From Rhodanobacter sp. AS-Z3 (lineage in GTDB: Bacteria > Pseudomonadota > Gammaproteobacteria > Xanthomonadales > Rhodanobacteraceae), in the NCBI RefSeq assembly GCF_029224025.1, contig NZ_CP119392.1, positions 1,015,001 through 1,079,000 of the forward strand: 64,000 nucleotides of DNA. Direction: 5' to 3'. The position numbers and the translations under genes were made by a program. Shown here piece after piece: positions 43,973 to 54,959 of this stretch. The notes beneath the pieces are model-generated. The model ran no database searches and was not told where the DNA came from. It saw only the letters and a program-made list of their open reading frames with translations. Positions within the stretch are counted from its first letter, which is position 1; every line of letters starts with the position of its first letter.

Positions 43973-44746
43973 ATGTGCCTGATCGCCTTTGCCTGGAATG
44001 TCCACCCGCGCTGGCGCCTGCTGCTGGCCGGCAACCGTGACGAGTTCCACGCGCGGCCCAGCCTGCCGCTGGCACGCTGGGGCGACGTACCGATCATCGG
44101 CGGGCGTGATTGCGAGGCGGGCGGAACCTGGCTGGCCGTCGGCACGGACGGGCGTTGTGGCGTGGTGACCAATGTGCGTGATCCGGCCGATCCACAACGG
44201 GGCGCCTCGCGCGGCCTGCTGGTGACCGACTATCTCGCCGGCGAAGCGGCGGCGCCCGCGCACGCACGGCAGTTGGTGTGCACGGCGGGCGACTACCGAC
44301 CCTTCAACCTGCTGACTTTCGATGCACGAGCAGCGTTCTATCTCGGCAATCGTCCGGAGCCGCGCATGCAAGTCGTGTCGGCGGGTGTGCACGGCCTGTC
44401 CAATGCCGACTTCAACACGCCGTGGCCGAAGACGCGTGCCTTGATGGAGCGACTGCAAACCTGGATCGATGCGGGTGACATGCCGGATTTCAGCGGATTA
44501 TTCGATGCACTTGCCGACGAGCAGCAGGCAGCGGATGCGCAACTGCCGGACACCGGGCTGGGGCTGGATCGTGAACGATTGCTGTCGTCGGCGTTCATTC
44601 GTGGCGAGAACTATGGCACCCGCGCCAGCACGATCGTGGCGATTGCGCATGACGGCAATGGCGTGATCGCCGAGCGGCGCTTCGGGCCGTTCGGCCGCTT
44701 CGACGGCGAGACGACGTTGCACTTCGTCGGTCCACCCTCGCGCTGA
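43973..44746 (+). CDS. NRDE-family (TANGO2-like) protein
   Basis: A 257-residue protein beginning MCLIAFAWNVHPRWRLLLAGNRDEFHARP, with Cys2 and the Asn-Arg-Asp-Glu motif at 21-24 that define the family. Ser/Thr-rich positions and GVVTNVRDP follow the usual pattern. The animal relative TANGO2 has been linked to haem or lipid handling; the bacterial role is not settled. It is divergent from the envC-like gene. Confidence 0.87.
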   Translation: MCLIAFAWNVHPRWRLLLAGNRDEFHARPSLPLARWGDVPIIGGRDCEAGGTWLAVGTDGRCGVVTNVRDPADPQRGASRGLLVTDYLAGEAAAPAHARQLVCTAGDYRPFNLLTFDARAAFYLGNRPEPRMQVVSAGVHGLSNADFNTPWPKTRALMERLQTWIDAGDMPDFSGLFDALADEQQAADAQLPDTGLGLDRERLLSSAFIRGENYGTRASTIVAIAHDGNGVIAERRFGPFGRFDGETTLHFVGPPSR

Positions 44747-44821
44747 ACCACGAGTCGCAAGCCCGTCGCCTACGCGCGACATCGGCATCCTCGGCTGCAT
44801 GTACGGCCGGCGGCTGGTTAG

Positions 44822-46546
<1,725 letters not shown>

Positions 46547-46549
46547 GCG

Positions 46550-46951
46550 TCAGCCTTTCAGTTCACCGTCGAAGTAGTACCAACGCCCTTCAGAGCGCAC
46601 AAAACGGCTGGTTTCGTGCTGGCGCTGCGCCCGGCCACCGCCAAGGCGATAGCGGGCAACGAACTCGACGCTGGCATGCTCGGCATCGACTTGCTGCGCC
46701 TGGCGCACTTCCAGACCCAGCCAGGTTGGTGGGGGCTGTTGCGCTGCCAGCCGCAGCGAAGCGGGTCGGCGGTCCGGATGCCAGGTGGCCAGCAGGTAGT
46801 CCTCGCGCTTCAGCACATAGGCGCTGTAGCGCGAACGCATCAGTTGCTCCGCCGTGGCGGCGGCAACGCCCTCGTGCAGTGATCCGCAGCAGGCGTTGTA
46901 AGCGATGGGGTTGCCGCAAGGGCAGGGGGTCAAGATATCGATCGACTTCAT
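46550..46951 (-). CDS. YchJ-family protein with SEC-C zinc motif
   Basis: The 133-residue protein has the SEC-C cysteine motif PCPCGNPIAYNACCG at its N terminus and the YchJ core AEQLMRSRYSAYVLKREDYLLATWHPD. The rest adopts an NTF2-like fold. The function is unknown. It is convergent with ligB, 3 bases apart. Confidence 0.9.
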   Translation of the reverse strand: MKSIDILTPCPCGNPIAYNACCGSLHEGVAAATAEQLMRSRYSAYVLKREDYLLATWHPDRRPASLRLAAQQPPPTWLGLEVRQAQQVDAEHASVEFVARYRLGGGRAQRQHETSRFVRSEGRWYYFDGELKG

Positions 46952-46993
46952 GCCGCCTTTGTACCCGTTTCGACGGCTTCCTGCAGGTGAGTG

Positions 46994-47590
46994 TCAGCCG
47001 GGTTGGCGCCGCCACACACGGCAGCGGTTGTTCGCCGGCATGGCGATGTCGGCGAACAATCGCAGACCCGCGCTGTTTGCCAGCGTATCTACCGCTTCTG
47101 CATCGCGGATTGCCATGTGCGCACCACGCTCCCGCAACGCCTGGTCGAACTCGGCGTTGCTCGGGCTGCTGTAGCGCCCGTCGATATTGAACGGGCCGTA
47201 GATGGTTACGGTCGCATCGCTGGCAAGAATCGTCGGCAGGCGGGCAAACAATTGCTGGACTTCATTCCAGCCCATGATGTGCAGGGTGTTGGCGCTGAAA
47301 ACGGCGTCGAACGGTCCGCGCGGCCAGCTGCCGCCGACGTCGAATTCCAGCGGTGCCGGCGTGTTCGGCAGGCCCGCTTCATCCAGCCAGGAACGAATGC
47401 CGGGCAGGTTCTCGCTACGGTCGGAAGCTTGCCAGGTCAGTTGCGGTAGCGCGGTGGCGAAATGCACCGCATGTTCGCCGGTACCGCTGCCGATCTCCAG
47501 CACATGGCGACGGTCAGCAAACTGCTCGCGCAGCACCTGAAGTATCGGGTCACGATTGCGCTCGCAAGCGGGTGAGTGTGGTTTGTCCAC
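46994..47590 (-). CDS. DUF938 family SAM-dependent methyltransferase-like protein
   Basis: A 198-residue protein with a SAM-binding motif HVLEIGSGTGEHAVHFA, then FDAVFSANTLHIMGW and YGPFNIDGRYSSPSNAEFD, all typical of DUF938. The substrate is unknown. It lies in a run of small minus-strand genes. Confidence 0.87.
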   Translation of the reverse strand: MDKPHSPACERNRDPILQVLREQFADRRHVLEIGSGTGEHAVHFATALPQLTWQASDRSENLPGIRSWLDEAGLPNTPAPLEFDVGGSWPRGPFDAVFSANTLHIMGWNEVQQLFARLPTILASDATVTIYGPFNIDGRYSSPSNAEFDQALRERGAHMAIRDAEAVDTLANSAGLRLFADIAMPANNRCRVWRRQPG

Positions 47591-47602
47591 ACCGCGAACC
47601 GC

Positions 47603-47800
47603 TCAGGCTGGCCGGCCGCGCAGTACCCGCGCCGGCAGCATCAGCAAACCACCGAGGAAGGCGAACACGGCGTTGACGGTGATGCCCACCAGTCGCAAGG
47701 GCAACAACAGCAGCCACACGATCGGATACAGCACCAGCGCCAGCAGCGCCAGCGGCCAGCAGAACACCAGCAGCAACAGCCAGAGCAGAAAAGCAGCCAT
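47603..47800 (-). CDS. Small two-helix membrane protein
   Basis: A 65-residue, very hydrophobic protein with two membrane segments (about 3-33 and 37-58) and a short basic tail (RVLRGRPA). It has no recognised family. It has a start with GAGGTTCACC upstream and lies 12 bases before the DUF938 gene, so it is probably co-transcribed. Confidence 0.6.
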   Translation of the reverse strand: MAAFLLWLLLLVFCWPLALLALVLYPIVWLLLLPLRLVGITVNAVFAFLGGLLMLPARVLRGRPA

Positions 47801-47880
47801 GAGGTGAACCTCGCCAATGGGCAGATGGTTTTCAGTCTAGCGCAGCGTCGTCGCTGACCCCAGATGACTCTCGGCACCCG

Positions 47881-48459
47881 TCAGGCCATGGGTGACACGC
47901 CTATCAGCCACAGGTGCAACCAGAACGCAAAGGCCACCCAGAGCGCGATACCGACCAACCCGGCCAGTACATCACCTTGCAGTGTGCCGGCTGGATAGCG
48001 GGTGCCGGCGGTGCGGTCGCGTCGGCGCGACACGGCGAACAGCATCACGGCCCACAGCAGAAAGGCGCCGAACATCACCACATCGTGCAGCATGCCGGTG
48101 GCCAGCAGATGTCCAAGCGCCCAACTCTTTACGCCCAACAACATCGGGTGGCCGAGTTTTGCCTTGAGATGGTTGCGTGGAATATAGGCCGCCGCCAGCA
48201 GCACGAATGCCAGCAGGGCGAACAATGCGTTGAGATGACGCAGCGCGAGCGGTGGTGCATACAGCGACACCGGTTGCTGCCGGGCCAGTCCGAAGCCCCA
48301 GCAGATCAGTACGAAGCCGATCAGCGAAACCAGTGCAAACAGACCCTTCCAGGGCATCGTGCCCCAGCGCTCACGTTGTCGGTTGCGCCAGTCATGGGCA
48401 AACACGCCCAGCGAGTGACTGCCGAGGAAGATCAGCAGACCGACGATCAGCAGGGTCAT
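47881..48459 (-). CDS. NnrU-family integral membrane protein
   Basis: The 192-residue protein has five or six hydrophobic segments and the NnrU features GLLIFLGSHS at the N terminus, IPRNHLKAKLGHPMLLGVKSWALGHLLATG in the middle. NnrU was named for a link to nitrite reduction, but most members have no assigned role and no denitrification gene is nearby. Confidence 0.85.
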   Translation of the reverse strand: MTLLIVGLLIFLGSHSLGVFAHDWRNRQRERWGTMPWKGLFALVSLIGFVLICWGFGLARQQPVSLYAPPLALRHLNALFALLAFVLLAAAYIPRNHLKAKLGHPMLLGVKSWALGHLLATGMLHDVVMFGAFLLWAVMLFAVSRRRDRTAGTRYPAGTLQGDVLAGLVGIALWVAFAFWLHLWLIGVSPMA

Positions 48460-48473
48460 GTGGCTTGCCTGGC

Positions 48474-49070
48474 TCAGGATGCTGCTGCCGAGTATACGGG
48501 TGCGGCTGCGGCTGAGGCGCCGCGCGGCTCCACCTGCACGGCCAGCGCGAGTGCGCCGTCGTGCAAGGTAGCGGCGCTGTCATGTGACGACGGCAGCCAG
48601 GCCTCACCGGCTTGCAGTGGGCCGTCGATCGTGTCGATCCGGCCTTGCACGCAAAACACCAGTGCGATGGGCGCAAAGATCTGGTGCACGGCCGGGCCAT
48701 GCCAGGCCAGCACGTCGCCTGCGACCCGGTTGCGCCGTAGCATCAGGTTGAAATCGCGGGTCGGCCCACCGAACAGGCTCACGGCAACCGTGGCTTCGCC
48801 GGGAAACGAAAACGGAACCAGTGGCTGAGTCAGCGCGTGCGTGGCCTCGTCGTCCAGTGTCATGTTGAAGCCGTCGCCGTCGATCAGCGCAATCAGCCGA
48901 TCGATGCCGGGGAAGGTCGAGAATGGCGCGGCGCTGTCTACCTCGGCGATGCTCACCCGCCATTCAAAATCCTCGCTGCCTGCCGCCGGCGGATGAATGG
49001 CCAGTTCACGGGTGCGGCCCAGTCCATTTTTCCAGGCTTTTGGCGGGCAATCCTGCAGGCGGATGATCAT
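48474..49070 (-). CDS. HutD/Ves family cupin-like protein
   Basis: A 198-residue protein with the HutD pattern: WKNGLGRTRELAIHP at the N terminus, DFEWRVSIAEVDSAAPFSTFPGIDRLIALIDG, then FGGPTRDFNLMLRR. HutD is linked to histidine utilisation in pseudomonads, but there are no hut genes here. The function is therefore open. Confidence 0.88.
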   Translation of the reverse strand: MIIRLQDCPPKAWKNGLGRTRELAIHPPAAGSEDFEWRVSIAEVDSAAPFSTFPGIDRLIALIDGDGFNMTLDDEATHALTQPLVPFSFPGEATVAVSLFGGPTRDFNLMLRRNRVAGDVLAWHGPAVHQIFAPIALVFCVQGRIDTIDGPLQAGEAWLPSSHDSAATLHDGALALAVQVEPRGASAAAAPVYSAAAS

Positions 49071-49505
49071 TTGGCGTTCCGGCGAGTGCGTGGTGGCGCG
49101 GCGATTGCCCGGAGCATAGCGCGGTCACCAGCCTCGCAGGCGTCGAGCCGGGCGTGGCGACGACGGCAGCCTGCTGAAGCGCTTCGCAAACAGCGGAGCT
49201 TCAGGGTGGTCATCATTGGACGCAGGTGGTCACCGTTGTTTGTGTACGGGCATGCCCGACGACGGCTCACCTGGGCCACCCCCGGAGCGAAGTGCTGCGG
49301 TCTTTCGCCCATGGCAGTGCGTAGGGTCGAGAATGGGCCGCGGCCCCTTCGAACGAGCGCACCGGCACGGAGATTGCAAGGTTTTCCGCAATGTGTTCGA
49401 GTTCCAGTGACGCGGCTTGAACATCGGGTGTTTCACCCTGTGCTATCTGGCTCGAGTGTGGTGGCCGGTTGTCGTGCAGTCGTGAGGATGGAGGCGGGCT
49501 TCAAC
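49071..49505. other. Gene-free stretch upstream of the leader ORF
   Basis: About 430 bases between the divergent HutD and c-di-GMP genes. I looked for a c-di-GMP riboswitch, tRNA and terminators and saw none. It probably holds the promoters of both flanking genes. Confidence 0.4.
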
Positions 49506-49622
49506 ATGAGCATGAGAGTGACCACAGCATTCAATGGCCGTCGCCGGCTGGCATCCGTCCGGTCGTGGGTACTCCGGTCTTTCGCATGGGCTGCAAGCGC
49601 TCCCTGCCGTGGCGCCGAATAA
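49506..49622 (+). CDS. Possible 38-codon leader ORF coupled to the diguanylate cyclase gene
   Basis: A short open frame beginning ATG at 49506 has a GGAGG sequence 10 bases upstream and ends in TAA that overlaps the next ATG as TAATG. The peptide is Arg-rich (NGRRRLASVRSWVLRS). The following large gene lacks a ribosome-binding site, so translation could depend on reading this leader. The 430 bases before it hold nothing I recognise. Confidence 0.3.
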   Translation: MSMRVTTAFNGRRRLASVRSWVLRSFAWAASAPCRGAE

Positions 49623-52552
49623 TGGCTGAATCGAGCGTCCCGACCGTCGACGCATCTGTTCAAGCCGCGCCTGCACTGTGGCTTGGTCGACTGATCGAGG
49701 CCAATACGCCGATGGAAGTCGGTGCCTTGATCATCGATGCCGCCGAATCCGTGCCGGGCTGCGCCGAAGTATGTCTGTTGTGGAGCGCCGACGAAGTACA
49801 TCCGTACGGTGCTTCGCCGACGGCCGCCGAAGCGATCTGGGCACGGCATACGCTGGACGATCAGCGCATGCTCATAGCCGATGACGGCTGCCTGGTGGCG
49901 TGGCGGCTGTTGTCGAGCGAAAGCTTCGTGTTGTTGCTGCGATTTACCCATGCGCAACATGCGTCGCCGCTGCGCGAGGTCCTCGAGTCGACACTGGCCC
50001 TGACCACGCGTCGCCTGCGTCACGCCATTGATCTGGCTGACCTCTATCGCTCGCACGCCTTGCTGGCCCGCTCGGAGAATTTGCAGCGCGCACTGTTTGC
50101 GATTTCCGATCTGGCCGGCTCCGAGCTTGAAATGCCCGAGCTGCTGCGTGGCATCCACGCGATTGTCGGTTCGCTGATGTATGGCGAAAACTTTTTCATT
50201 GTCCGCTACCACCCGGAGCGCGGCAGCATCCGTTTTCTGTATTTCGTCGACGCCGAAGACCTTGATGGCCCCGATACCACGCTGGAAGAGCCGCTGGAGG
50301 ATCTGCGCAACACGCTGACCTGGCATCTGCTGACTGGGGGCAAGGCCATGATGGGGCCGCTTGATCAAGTCCGTCAGCAGGTGAGCGGGCCGCTGGTGGT
50401 GAATGGTCCGGATTGCGGTGATTGGCTGGGTGTGCCGATGTTGCGCAACGGCCAGGTGTTCGGCGGCCTGGTGGTGCAAAGCTACAGCGACGGTCGCGTC
50501 TATTCCGACGAGGATCGTGCGTTGCTGGAGTTCGTCGCCAAGCACATCCTCACCGCGCTGGAACGCAAGCAGAGCAAGGCCGAGCTGGAGTTACGCGTGC
50601 GCCAGCGCACCCAGGAACTGGCCCGGGCCAACGAGGGCCTGCAGCTGGAAATCGAGGAGCGCCAGCGCGCCGAAAAACTGCAGGCGTCGTTGTTTCAACT
50701 GGCCCAGCTGGCCACCGCCGATATTGACGAGCACGAGTTCTACCAGCGCGTGCATGCGGTGGTCGGTGCGCTGATCAATGCGGAAAACTTCTTCATCGGC
50801 CTGGTCAACAAGGCCGCTGGCATGATGACCTTCACTTACGTCGTCGACGTCACCGACGAAGTGTATGTGGATCGACCGCTCGTGCGAGGTCTCAGCGAAT
50901 ACGTTGTGGCCCATGGGCCGTTGATCGCCGGCCGGGAAGCCGTGCGCCAGATGGCCCGGCGCGGACTTCTCGATCTGGAACTGGTTGGAACGCTCGCGGA
51001 ATGCTGGCTGGGCGTGCCGCTGATGGTTGGCGAGGAAGTGATCGGCCTGGTTGCCGTGCAGAACTATGCCGAAGAGGCAGCCTATGTCACGGCCGATCAG
51101 GAATTGCTCTCGTTTGCCGCACTGCAGATAGCCAACAGCATCTATCGTCGCAGCACCGCCGCCTCCCTGCATGAGGCCAATACCCAGCTGGAACGACGGG
51201 TGGAGGAGCGCACGCACGAGTTGAGGCAGCAGATTCGCCAGCGTGAAGAGATCCAGGAGCAACTCAAGCATCAGGTGATGCATGACGCGCTCACCGGGTT
51301 GCCCAACCGAAGCTTCCTGCGTGATCGCCTGGCCAGAACGCTGGCCTTGATCAAGCGTGAGCCGAATCGTCGTTTCGCCTTGCTCTATCTCGATATCGAC
51401 CGTTTCAAGGTAATCAACGACAGTCTGGGTCACCTCGCCGGCGATCAGTTCCTGCAGGAAGTGGCCCGCCGGCTGCTTAGCTGCGTGCGTGAGCCGGATC
51501 TGGTGGCGCGCCTGTCCGGCGATGAGTTCGCGATACTGTTGGAAGAAGTTCCGCATCCGGGCAGTGCCATGACTGTGGCGCAGCGGATGCTCACCGCGCT
51601 GGCTCAGCCCCTGCTGGTGGACGGAAGAGAGCTGGAGCCCTCGGCCAGCATCGGCATTGCGATCGGTGACGCCACGTATGCCGGCGCCGACGAAGTGCTG
51701 CGTGACGCCGATACCGCGCTGTATCGCGCGAAGGAAAAAGGGCGCAAGCGCTTCGAGTTGTTCGACGAGACGTTGGCGAAGAATGCCATCGACGTATTGA
51801 CCCTGGAAGGTGAGCTCCGGCATGCGCTGGTGCACGATGAATTCGAGCCTTATTTTCAGCCGATTCGCCGGCTCAGTGACAACGAAGTGGTCGGTTACGA
51901 GGCGTTGATTCGCTGGAACCATCCACAGCGCGGTCTGATTGGTCCGGATGGTTTCATCAAGATTGCCCAGGACTGCGGCATGATCGAGGCGATCGACTGG
52001 CGGATGTTCGAACTCAGTTGCCGTGCCTTGGCGCAACACGGAGCGGGTGCTTCGTACGTGACCATCAATGTCTCGGCCCTGCATCTTGGCAGTGCCGGTT
52101 TCGATACGCGCCTGCTTGAATTGGTTGAGCGCTGCGGTCTGTCACCCGGACGATTGATCGCCGAAGTGACTGAAGGTGCGTTGATCGAACACCCCGAGCG
52201 CGTGCGCGCGATGCTGGAGCGCTTGCGCAGCGTTGGCGTAGGCGCGGCGCTTGACGACTTCGGTACCGGTTACTCCTCACTCAGTTATCTGCATTCACTG
52301 CCGCTGCGCATGCTGAAGATCGACCGCGCCTTCGTGCAGGAATTGAACAAGGGCAGCAATACCAGCAGCACCCGCGTGGTGGCGGCCATTCTTGCGCTGG
52401 CCCGCGCACTGGACCTGCAAGTCGTTGCCGAAGGCATCGAAACCGAGGTCGAGCGTGATGCGCTCATTGCAATGGGCTGCGAACGTGGCCAGGGTTATTT
52501 GCTTGGCCGTCCGGCACCGGTGCGCAAGTGGCTGACACCACGTCAGGACTGA
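49622..52552 (+). CDS. GAF-GAF-GGDEF-EAL cyclic-di-GMP protein 1
   Basis: A 976-residue cytoplasmic signalling protein. Two GAF domains (about 146-312 and 353-503) are followed by a coiled coil (ERRVEERTHELRQQI), a GGDEF domain with SGDEF near 630 and an inhibitory RxxD site (REPD), and an EAL domain from about 735 with YEALIRWNHP, EVTEGAL, LDDFGTGYSS, KIDRAF and EGIETE. Both synthesis and breakdown of c-di-GMP look possible. There is no Shine-Dalgarno before the ATG; another in-frame ATG at 49586 exists. A close paralogue lies at 54960. Confidence 0.9.
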   Translation: MAESSVPTVDASVQAAPALWLGRLIEANTPMEVGALIIDAAESVPGCAEVCLLWSADEVHPYGASPTAAEAIWARHTLDDQRMLIADDGCLVAWRLLSSESFVLLLRFTHAQHASPLREVLESTLALTTRRLRHAIDLADLYRSHALLARSENLQRALFAISDLAGSELEMPELLRGIHAIVGSLMYGENFFIVRYHPERGSIRFLYFVDAEDLDGPDTTLEEPLEDLRNTLTWHLLTGGKAMMGPLDQVRQQVSGPLVVNGPDCGDWLGVPMLRNGQVFGGLVVQSYSDGRVYSDEDRALLEFVAKHILTALERKQSKAELELRVRQRTQELARANEGLQLEIEERQRAEKLQASLFQLAQLATADIDEHEFYQRVHAVVGALINAENFFIGLVNKAAGMMTFTYVVDVTDEVYVDRPLVRGLSEYVVAHGPLIAGREAVRQMARRGLLDLELVGTLAECWLGVPLMVGEEVIGLVAVQNYAEEAAYVTADQELLSFAALQIANSIYRRSTAASLHEANTQLERRVEERTHELRQQIRQREEIQEQLKHQVMHDALTGLPNRSFLRDRLARTLALIKREPNRRFALLYLDIDRFKVINDSLGHLAGDQFLQEVARRLLSCVREPDLVARLSGDEFAILLEEVPHPGSAMTVAQRMLTALAQPLLVDGRELEPSASIGIAIGDATYAGADEVLRDADTALYRAKEKGRKRFELFDETLAKNAIDVLTLEGELRHALVHDEFEPYFQPIRRLSDNEVVGYEALIRWNHPQRGLIGPDGFIKIAQDCGMIEAIDWRMFELSCRALAQHGAGASYVTINVSALHLGSAGFDTRLLELVERCGLSPGRLIAEVTEGALIEHPERVRAMLERLRSVGVGAALDDFGTGYSSLSYLHSLPLRMLKIDRAFVQELNKGSNTSSTRVVAAILALARALDLQVVAEGIETEVERDALIAMGCERGQGYLLGRPAPVRKWLTPRQD

Positions 52553-52658
52553 TTCGCCTGCACCACTGATCCAGGCATTGAAGCGAGGTCTTGTCTGATC
52601 GGTGGCGACGTGCCTGCCTGTTTGTCAGGCGCCATCGCCGGTGTCGTGCAACTTTCGC

Positions 52659-54776
52659 TCACGCCGACTTTGCGATGACGCGCTCGAACGGTGGCAATGC
52701 GCGCAACATGCCGGCACCGTAGCGTTTGGTGACCACGCGCCGATCCAGCAACACGATGCGGCCGTGATCGGTTTCATTGCGAATCAAACGGCCACAGTAC
52801 TGGGTGAGCAGGCGCGTAGCTTCGGGGATGCTCACCTCGATGAATGGATTGCGTCCGCGTGATTCCAGCCATTCGGCATAGGTTGCGCCGACCGGATCGG
52901 TGGGCACTGCAAATGGCAGTTGGGTGATTACCACCGTCTCGCAGAACTTGCCCGGCAGGTCGAGACCTTCGCCGAACGAAGCCAGGCCGAACAACGTGCT
53001 GCCCTTGCCGGCGTCGATGTCGGCGCAATGCTCGGCAATCAATTGCGACTTGCCCAGCGAGCCTTGTGCGCGCACCTTGCGCACCTGGGCGATCGGCAGC
53101 TTCTGCAGCACCCGGTCAAGTTTCACCCGCGAGGTGAACAACACCAGGTTGCCAGCGTCCCAGTCCAGGTTGGCGGCCAGCCATTCACTGATTTCTTCCG
53201 CATGCGCTTCGCGCGCGTCCGGCATCGTGCGCATCGCCGGCACTTCCAGCCGGGCCTGTGCGGTGAGGTCGAACGGCGAGGGCAGGCTCAAGGTCACCGC
53301 ATCGTCGGGCAGGCCGACCGCATCGGCGAAGCCGCGGAAATTGCCACCGGCGCTGAGCGTGGCCGAGGTCATCACCACGCCGCTGGCGTTCTCCCACAAC
53401 ACGTTGCGCAACAGGCCGGCGGCGGATACCGCCGAGGCATGGCAGACCAGTTGTTGATCGGCGCCCAGGGTGATCCAGCGCGCCAGCGGCGGTGCGTTGT
53501 CCGGATCATCGCGAGACCAGGCACGCCAGCACGCCGCCTGCTTGCCGATGCGCTCCAGCGCGATGCCCAATTCGCGCGACAAGGCTTCCTGGGTCGGGCC
53601 ACCGTCGGTCATTTCCACCACCGCGCGACGCACGGCTGCCAGCCAGCGTTGCACCTCGCCGGTCAGCACATCCAGCACGCTGGCGTGTATCACCCATGGC
53701 TCCGGCAACTGGCCGAGGGAGCCGCGATACATCGGTTCGTTCTCGGCCGGATCGGGTAGCCAGCCGAGGCGGATTTCCCGCTCCAGTTCCTCCAGCGTAT
53801 GGCTCAGTTCCTGCAGCTTTTCGTCGCCCTGGTCGAGGCTGAGCTTGCCGAGGCGCTCTTTGTCGGTGAGCGAATAGGCCGCGTGCACCTGGCGGCCGAG
53901 CCGACTCAGTTGGCGCACAGTGGCGGTCATGAAGACTTCGCTGGCGCCGCGTTCGATCGCCTTGCCGGGCACATGATGACCTTCGTCGAAGATGTACAGC
54001 GTTTCGTCCGGTCGCGGCAGGATCACGCCACCCCAGCCCTGCACGCCATCGGCGCCGCTTTCGCCCGGCATGGTCAGGTCGGCCAGCACCAGATCCTGGT
54101 TGGCCACGATGATCTCGGCATCGTCCACCGCGCGACGCGCGGCGAAGAACGGGCAGGCCATGAACTGGCCGCACTTGCGCCCGGTGCAACCCCCGGCGCT
54201 GGTGGTGATCATCGGTCGTAGCAAGTCACTGACGGGCTCTGGCGCGCTGTCCATGTCGCCGTTCCATTCGTTGTGGTCGAATGCCGCGCGCAGTTTCGCC
54301 AGGGATTGCTTGTCGCGCGCCTGCGGCGGCTTGTTCCACAGCAACAGATCCGATTCGAAACCGGCCAGGCCCATCTGCGCGTCGTGGATGCTGTTGGCCG
54401 CCATCAGCAGGTTGCGTGGGCACAGGTAGCGGCCGCGGCCCTTGGCCAGCGCCACCTTCGCCTCGATCCCGTTGAGCTGCAGATACAGCGGAATGTCCCG
54501 CTGCACCAGTTGCTCCTGCAGCGCCACCGTGGCGGTGGCAATCAGCAGCTTTTTCTTCTGGAAACGGGCCACTTCGACACCGGCGATCAAGTAAGCCATC
54601 GACTTGCCCGTGCCGGTGGGCGCTTCGATCACCGCCACGCCGCCCGTCTCGCCGAACGCCTTGGCCACCTCGGCAATCATCCGTCCCTGCGAGGCGCGCG
54701 CGCGGAAGCCCGGCAGGCCGTCCTTCAGGCGTGCGTAGGCGGCGCGAATGGCGTCTTTGGTGGTGTCGGCAAGCAT
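52659..54776 (-). CDS. dinG: ATP-dependent DNA helicase DinG
   Basis: A 705-residue XPD-like 5'-3' helicase. Walker A EAPTGTGKS, four iron-sulfur cysteines (GRYLC near 119 and GCTGRKCGQFMAC near 190), the DEGH box in YIFDEGHHVPG, and the C-terminal LFGLASFGEGLDLPG and QYCGRLIRNETDHGRI motifs are present. It resolves R-loops and other structures during repair. It lies between two paralogous c-di-GMP genes, on the opposite strand. Confidence 0.95.
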   Translation of the reverse strand: MLADTTKDAIRAAYARLKDGLPGFRARASQGRMIAEVAKAFGETGGVAVIEAPTGTGKSMAYLIAGVEVARFQKKKLLIATATVALQEQLVQRDIPLYLQLNGIEAKVALAKGRGRYLCPRNLLMAANSIHDAQMGLAGFESDLLLWNKPPQARDKQSLAKLRAAFDHNEWNGDMDSAPEPVSDLLRPMITTSAGGCTGRKCGQFMACPFFAARRAVDDAEIIVANQDLVLADLTMPGESGADGVQGWGGVILPRPDETLYIFDEGHHVPGKAIERGASEVFMTATVRQLSRLGRQVHAAYSLTDKERLGKLSLDQGDEKLQELSHTLEELEREIRLGWLPDPAENEPMYRGSLGQLPEPWVIHASVLDVLTGEVQRWLAAVRRAVVEMTDGGPTQEALSRELGIALERIGKQAACWRAWSRDDPDNAPPLARWITLGADQQLVCHASAVSAAGLLRNVLWENASGVVMTSATLSAGGNFRGFADAVGLPDDAVTLSLPSPFDLTAQARLEVPAMRTMPDAREAHAEEISEWLAANLDWDAGNLVLFTSRVKLDRVLQKLPIAQVRKVRAQGSLGKSQLIAEHCADIDAGKGSTLFGLASFGEGLDLPGKFCETVVITQLPFAVPTDPVGATYAEWLESRGRNPFIEVSIPEATRLLTQYCGRLIRNETDHGRIVLLDRRVVTKRYGAGMLRALPPFERVIAKSA

Positions 54777-54959
54777 GCATCAAACCTGTGGTGCGGCGGT
54801 GGCGTGGGCATGGGCGGCGGCGAGGCAGCGCTTGTTGCCGGCAGTCGGCAGTCATGCCTTGCAACAGTCTATCGGCATGCGTGCTTCACCGCGTTGCCGA
54901 CGCTGTTACAAGAGGTATGCTAACCGGGAACGTTCGAGGCGCTGGCATGGGGGACTCCT

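Noticed and set aside
49071..49505. A c-di-GMP riboswitch before the GGDEF-EAL gene
   Set aside because: The conserved GEMM core and its tetraloop arrangement could not be found in either orientation.
50591..52084. Long minus-strand frames under both GGDEF-EAL genes
   Set aside because: They occur in the same relative position under both paralogues, as expected for shadows of conserved coding sequence.
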